Shown here one piece after another: positions 50,201 to 56,200 of a stretch of 64,000 nucleotides of DNA. Origin of the DNA: Ditylenchus dipsaci (Eukaryota; Nematoda; Chromadorea; Rhabditida; Anguinidae); the NCBI GenBank assembly GCA_004194705.1, contig SADC01001385.1, positions 35,520-99,519 on the forward strand, in the 5' to 3' direction. The position numbers and the translations under genes were made by a program. Every line of letters starts with the position of its first letter. Position 1 is the first letter of the stretch. The notes beneath the pieces are model-generated. The model saw only the letters and a program-made list of their open reading frames with translations. It was not told the origin of the DNA and did no database searches.

Positions 50201-53200
50201 AGGGCAGAGCCAGCTGGAGTGAGTAGTTTGCCATTGCTAAATGTATTTTTAAGTTTCCTTGGCTTTGCTAGGCGGTAAAGTAGAAGATATAAACACTGGA
50301 TAGAGAAGCTCAAAGGAAAATATGATGCGTATGTATCCAAAAAAGCTAGGTAGCTAAAGCAAATCTTGCTCAAAAATTGGATAGGAAAAAAGAATAAAAG
50401 AAGGTGAAGACTGTTGAAACATTGTTAAGTAATGTTCCTAATATGAAACATAAACCAGATTTACATTGCTCAGATGGCGCAATGGATTCGGGCTTTTCCA
50501 AAAAACTGTGAAATTCTATATCTTTTGTCTAAAGTGATGGCAAAAACTTTGAAAAAAGTATACACACGATAAATTATTTTCTGAATAAAGACTGGCTTCC
50601 ACCAAATAATATTTATAAACTTTTCACATAAAGAAAAATGGTATCCCGCTAATTTCTTAAAAGTGCCCATTAATTGGAGATGCCGCCAACCTGTAAAAAA
50701 GCCCGCTCATTTATGAAAAGCCCCCTAATTTTTTAAAATGCGCCCAATGATTTTTGAAAAAAAAAATTAGTGGGCATTTTTTAAACAGTTAGCGGGCATT
50801 TTTCCTGAAATTAGCGGTCATTTTTCAAAGATTTACGAGCAAAATCAAATATAAGGCTGTACCCCGAAATTTAAGCGGCGATTTGCTAAGTGGTCGTTTT
50901 GCTAAGAAAAAAATTAAGCGCGAATTTGCTAAGAATTCACAATTTAAGCGCCAATTGCTAAATGGTCGTTTTGCTAAGAATTTTTTTTGCTAAGTAGTTG
51001 TTTTGATAAAGATCTTGTTTGTTAAGCTACATCTTCTTCATTCCGGCTTAATTTCGGGGTACAGACCTTAAAACCCAAACGGTTCAATCCAAAATCATGT
51101 TCTAAAAACGGTTTTAATTGAATCGGGGTCTCCTACTTTGGACTGATTGCACCCAGAGGGATTCGAACCAGTAACTTTGGTGGTGAGTATATGGACCTCT
51201 TCGCCAAGTAAACACTCAAAATTACGATAAAAAAGGTATGCACCCAGGTGGACGCGAACCAGCATCCTCGGCGGTGGCTATCCAAGTGGTCGTCCACTTG
51301 GATCAAAAATTTTTTTTACGTTTTCGGTTTCCAAAACAATTTTTCTGCACTAATTCGAGCATGCTGAAGATGGTTTGACAGTGGTAAAATCACGTTCGAT
51401 CGATAAATTTAGAGTTATTGCTAACGATTGATTTATCAAAACCAAGAATTCACGATAACTCAAAAACTTCTTGATAAAACGTGATTTTACCACTGTCAAA
51501 CCATTTTCAGGATGCTCGAATTAGTGCAGAAAAATTGATTTGGAAACCGAAAACGTAAAAAAAATTTTTGATCCAAGTGGACGACCACTTGGATAGCCAC
51601 CGCCGAGGATGCTGGTTCGAATCCACCTGGGTGCACACCTTATTTTTCACCGTAATTTCAGATATAAAAAGACTAACGTTTGACCTTTCAGGTCATTTGG
51701 GTGAATATACCCCTACTCTTGAGTTGCCTGGATAACAACCTGTCCAGGCGGTAGCCACCCCAGGTTTGGGTCGGGTAGGTAAAATCGCACTTCTGGTCTT
51801 AATAAGCCCAATTTCTCACAAATTTTTTAGTTTAGAAAAATGGATTTTTTTCATTTAAATTACCTTTTTTATTTTTAGGCCATCCAGGTGGGCATCCACC
51901 TGGTCAGGTGATACCTACACCAGGTATTGAAGTTGGGGTGTGTAAAATCGCAACTTTAGGCTTGACAAACCCAATTCCCCACACAATTTTAAGTTAGAAA
52001 AAATGGCTTAGTTTTTATTTTCAATAAATTTTAATTTTTCAGGTTTGGGTTTGGTTTGGGTATTTAGGGTGGTTTAGGGTACTTGAGGTGGTTTAGAATG
52101 GTTTGTGGTAGTTTGGACACAATCTGAAAATATCAATTTACCTAGATACCACGTTGAAATCAGTAAAAAACAAAAAAAAAAATTGGCCGAAAAATGACCG
52201 TCGGAAAAATCTCTAATCCCCTACCAGAACATTGAGAAAAAGGAAAAGTACAAAAAGGCAGAAAAGTTCTTAACAAATCGGGATTTAAGAAAAGAATGCC
52301 TTAGCAAATATATTCTTAGCAAATGGGCGCCTTAACAAAAAAATTCTTAGCAAATGGGCGCTTTAACAAAAAAATTCTTAGCAATTTGTCGCTTAGCAAA
52401 AAAATTCTTGGCAAAACGACCGCTTAGCAAATCGACCACTTAGCAAAATGCCGCTTAAATTTCGGGGTACAGCCCAAATATAACCCTACAAATAAATAAA
52501 ATTCAGAAAGGCGCGAATTCAAAAAATATCGTAAAAGCCCGGAAAAAGAAAGCCCGTTCAGACAAACATTAGAATGAAAAATATATGATTCAACTGCGCC
52601 ACCGAAGCAATGGTCATAAGCTTATGGCTATGTTGTGAATAGCTGATAGAACAAACTTATTTATATGGAGACTAAAAAGAAACCTTTTAGCAGGAGTTGT
52701 GTTGAAATCGAAAGAAGAAGCAGGTGAGTTCTTGACAGGCTGACCACGCATCTTGACTTTAGCAAGGCTCTGCAATAACACAACCACAATACAGTTACTG
52801 ACAACAATAACAACAAAAGTATATATTGATAAAATAATTAAACGCAACACCCCACCTCATCTGCAGAGTTCTTGGATGAACTCTTCCTCAAAAGTGGATT
52901 CTTGGAGACAAATGATGCAGATGGAGATGATGCGCTGAAAGAAGAAGACCCTTCCGCACTGCACTCATACTGCACAGATAAATTGGTGTCTGAAACAAAT
53001 AGTTTCAGATGTATGCAGGTGTCAGCATTCTCTGCCCGGTTTCACCCGCATTTTTATGAATGCCAATTTTTCTAAAAATCTCCTCTTTGGAGTTTTTTGA
53101 CTTCGAAGGTCAAAAACGGGTCATAAAGGGCGGAAATACTTTTGCGGCCAAGTTCATTGTGTTCCTCGAGATTTCAGATATCGCTTAATGAAAAGAAAGT

Positions 53201-56200
53201 TGAAAAATTCGCGTTTTAAGAGGGGTATCTCCCTATTTTTATGAATGCCATTTTTTCTAAAAAAACTTCTATTTTACCAGGATTCCTTCTACTTTCAAAT
53301 TCCAAAAATGGAATTTGTCTCGACACGAGAACTGTAGTTTTTCTTGCGTTCAAGTATCAGTTCGAATACTTTCATTACATCATTACACTCCTAGGGTAGT
53401 TTTTTGGGTTGAGCACGAAATCCGACTCAAAATATTTTTAGGCAGTATTTTTTGGTTTTTGAGTAAAATCGTTTTGTTTTTTCATTTCACATTTTCATGA
53501 AAGACGCTTATTTTGTATCGGGAAATGCCAGTGGCATCTGCTTAAATGATCAACGCACGGAAGGTATTCATTAAAGGCGCCTGTAAGGCACCTATCCACC
53601 TTGTTTTTTCAATAATTCAAACCATTAAAAATTGATAGATAGGTTAAAAAATCAAAATTTAATTGTTAGAAACAAAAAAAATATTTTGATGGTTTTCGAA
53701 ATTTCAATTTCGTTTTTTTAAAATCACCGAAATCACCGCGAAAATCACCTATAGCTTAAAAAAGCACGATGCAAATTAACTGACCATTGTTATTGTCATT
53801 AATAGAGGGTGTAGAGGTAGACAACGAACGACGACTGGCATTAAAGTAGGGTGGGGTTGGCAGTAGTTTCTGCATCATCATTCCATTTTCTGGAAGTTGG
53901 TTAGAGACAGCTATAGAAGATTGGCATGGCATTTCATCATCAAACGAGACAGTTAGCACAACATCACGGTTCATTTGCAACAAGGATTTGTTTGGGAGGT
54001 AGTCATTGACCTGAAAGAAATTAATATTTTATGGCTTTTAAATTTGAAAGACTCCAACTCACATCCACTGGACACACTTCGTTATCATTGCTTTTTGCTA
54101 TTAACAAATGGTCACTATAAGTTTGAATAGTTAGCAAATTGTAATACAATAATTTAAAATTAAAGTAATTTTAAATATTTTTGGTCGTTTTTAACACACT
54201 TTTGGACTTTACGCTGTTTGTATAACCAGGCATTTCTCATTATTCGTAGAAGTTTTAGCAAGACAATTTTTTATAAAATTTTAGTGCGACAAATTCCACT
54301 ATTATGGAAAGGGTCAAAATTTGTGATCACAGAGCGGTCTGATTTTTTCAGTTTACAAAATGTGAATTGACTATGAAACAAATTTTAAAAATGCCAGTTT
54401 TGATGCGCCAAAATTTTGCATTTAATGAACTTAATCCTTTTTCGGCAAACTAAAAAATAAAAAAAAATTGACTATAAGTTGTAAAAACTGATCCTAAATA
54501 AAATGATGTTTTGTCAAAAAGATAAAGGATAAATACTAAAAATCAGCAAACACCAAAAATCCAATTGTAAAAATCCATGATTTTTTAAAAAGAAATGCAT
54601 GTCTCAACTGTGGATCTAAAAACTTAACTGTCGACCCAGTTTATTGAGAAAAATTTACATGATCAAGTTTAACACTTTACCTGATACTCCTTTTGTGTGC
54701 ACTACTGGATGAATTTGAAACCACCGAGCATTTGCGCCTTTCACTTTCCTGGGTGTCGCGAAAAGAGTTGCTTGTCGTCCTAGATGATTTAACTGACTGA
54801 TTGCGCGCCAGACCTTTCTCTGCCTCCAATTCTTTCACCAGACTCTGGAGTAGTGAATTCTGTTCAGTAGCTTTTGCGGTACTATCCACAACCATCACAT
54901 TTTCTTCAGGCTCTGGTGGTTCACAAAAAGTTGCAATATCCGATGACTTGGTTTGACTTAATCTGTTGCCACTGTTACTGTGTCTTGATTGATTTGACAA
55001 AGAAAGTTTCTGCAAGTTTAAAACTTATTGTTAAATTTAGTCCGAAATTTTTGAGCAATATCAGTCTACCTTTCCCTTGAAATCTTCACCCATCACTGGC
55101 ACTTCACTGTCATTAGAGCTACCCAAAGTCTCTGCCTCAAACGAGGTAGTGGGTAGCATGGAAAAGGCACCAGTAGTTGCGATTTGACTTCCTAACTGTC
55201 CTGGTGCTGCGATCATAGCCGAACCTGTGACCAGTCCATCCACTAAGTCCTCCTTTGACTTGATCTTAGCTTCTTTTCTAAGGCCTAGTTCTTCCACGTT
55301 ATCCATAACTAAAATTATATATTAGCGAAATAAAGTGAATTTTCATTCCAATTAATAATACGGTGCATAGACGTTTCCCCAAATGAAACTTTTTTCATTT
55401 TGGGAAACGTTTCCCCAAAATGAAACTCAAAAGATTAAGGGTATATTAAGGGTATTTCATATTAAGGGTATTTCTCATATTAAGGGTATTTGCCGCTTCG
55501 CGGCCAAACCAGCACACTCCACATTGCAAGGGATAGGGGTACATACATGTGTTAACCCCTGACCCTTGCAATGTGGAATATGCTGGACTTTGGCCATCAC
55601 ATTCAGCCAAATACCTTGATATGTCTAAATAAGTATCTCCATATATACCCTTAGAGATATTTTACTCTTTTGAGTTTCATTTTGGGAAACGTTTCCCCAA
55701 AATGAAAAAAGTTTCATTTTGGGGAAACGTCTATATCCCAATAATACCAGCCAAACTAGAAGGAGCAGGAGAGCCTTCTAAGTACTCACATCCAATCAGC
55801 TATTTGACTATTTACAGACATTTTTGGCGGAGGCTCTGAATTGGCTCTTGCTGAAGATATCTCTTCTTCTTGCATGGAATGGCTTTGCTGCATCGCTGCT
55901 TGCGTTTTTGTCTTTCTTTTTGCTCTTTAAAGGTCTCGTATCCACCTGAAATAGTTCAGCGCTAAAATCTCTACATAAGAAAATGAAGTTTCTGTCTGTC
56001 CCTTTTTTATGAGGAGAAAGATAGTTTCAGTGTGTTTAGATTAATTTAAAACGAAAAAAAAAATCAGACATAAAACATGCATCAGAGATCAGTGCTTAGT
56101 GGACCAAGTCAAGAAGTCAAATGGACTAGGTTCGAGATCAGCAATGGACCCAGTCCAGGTTAATGGACCCAGTTCAGGCATCCATTACCGTAGAGTCTCT

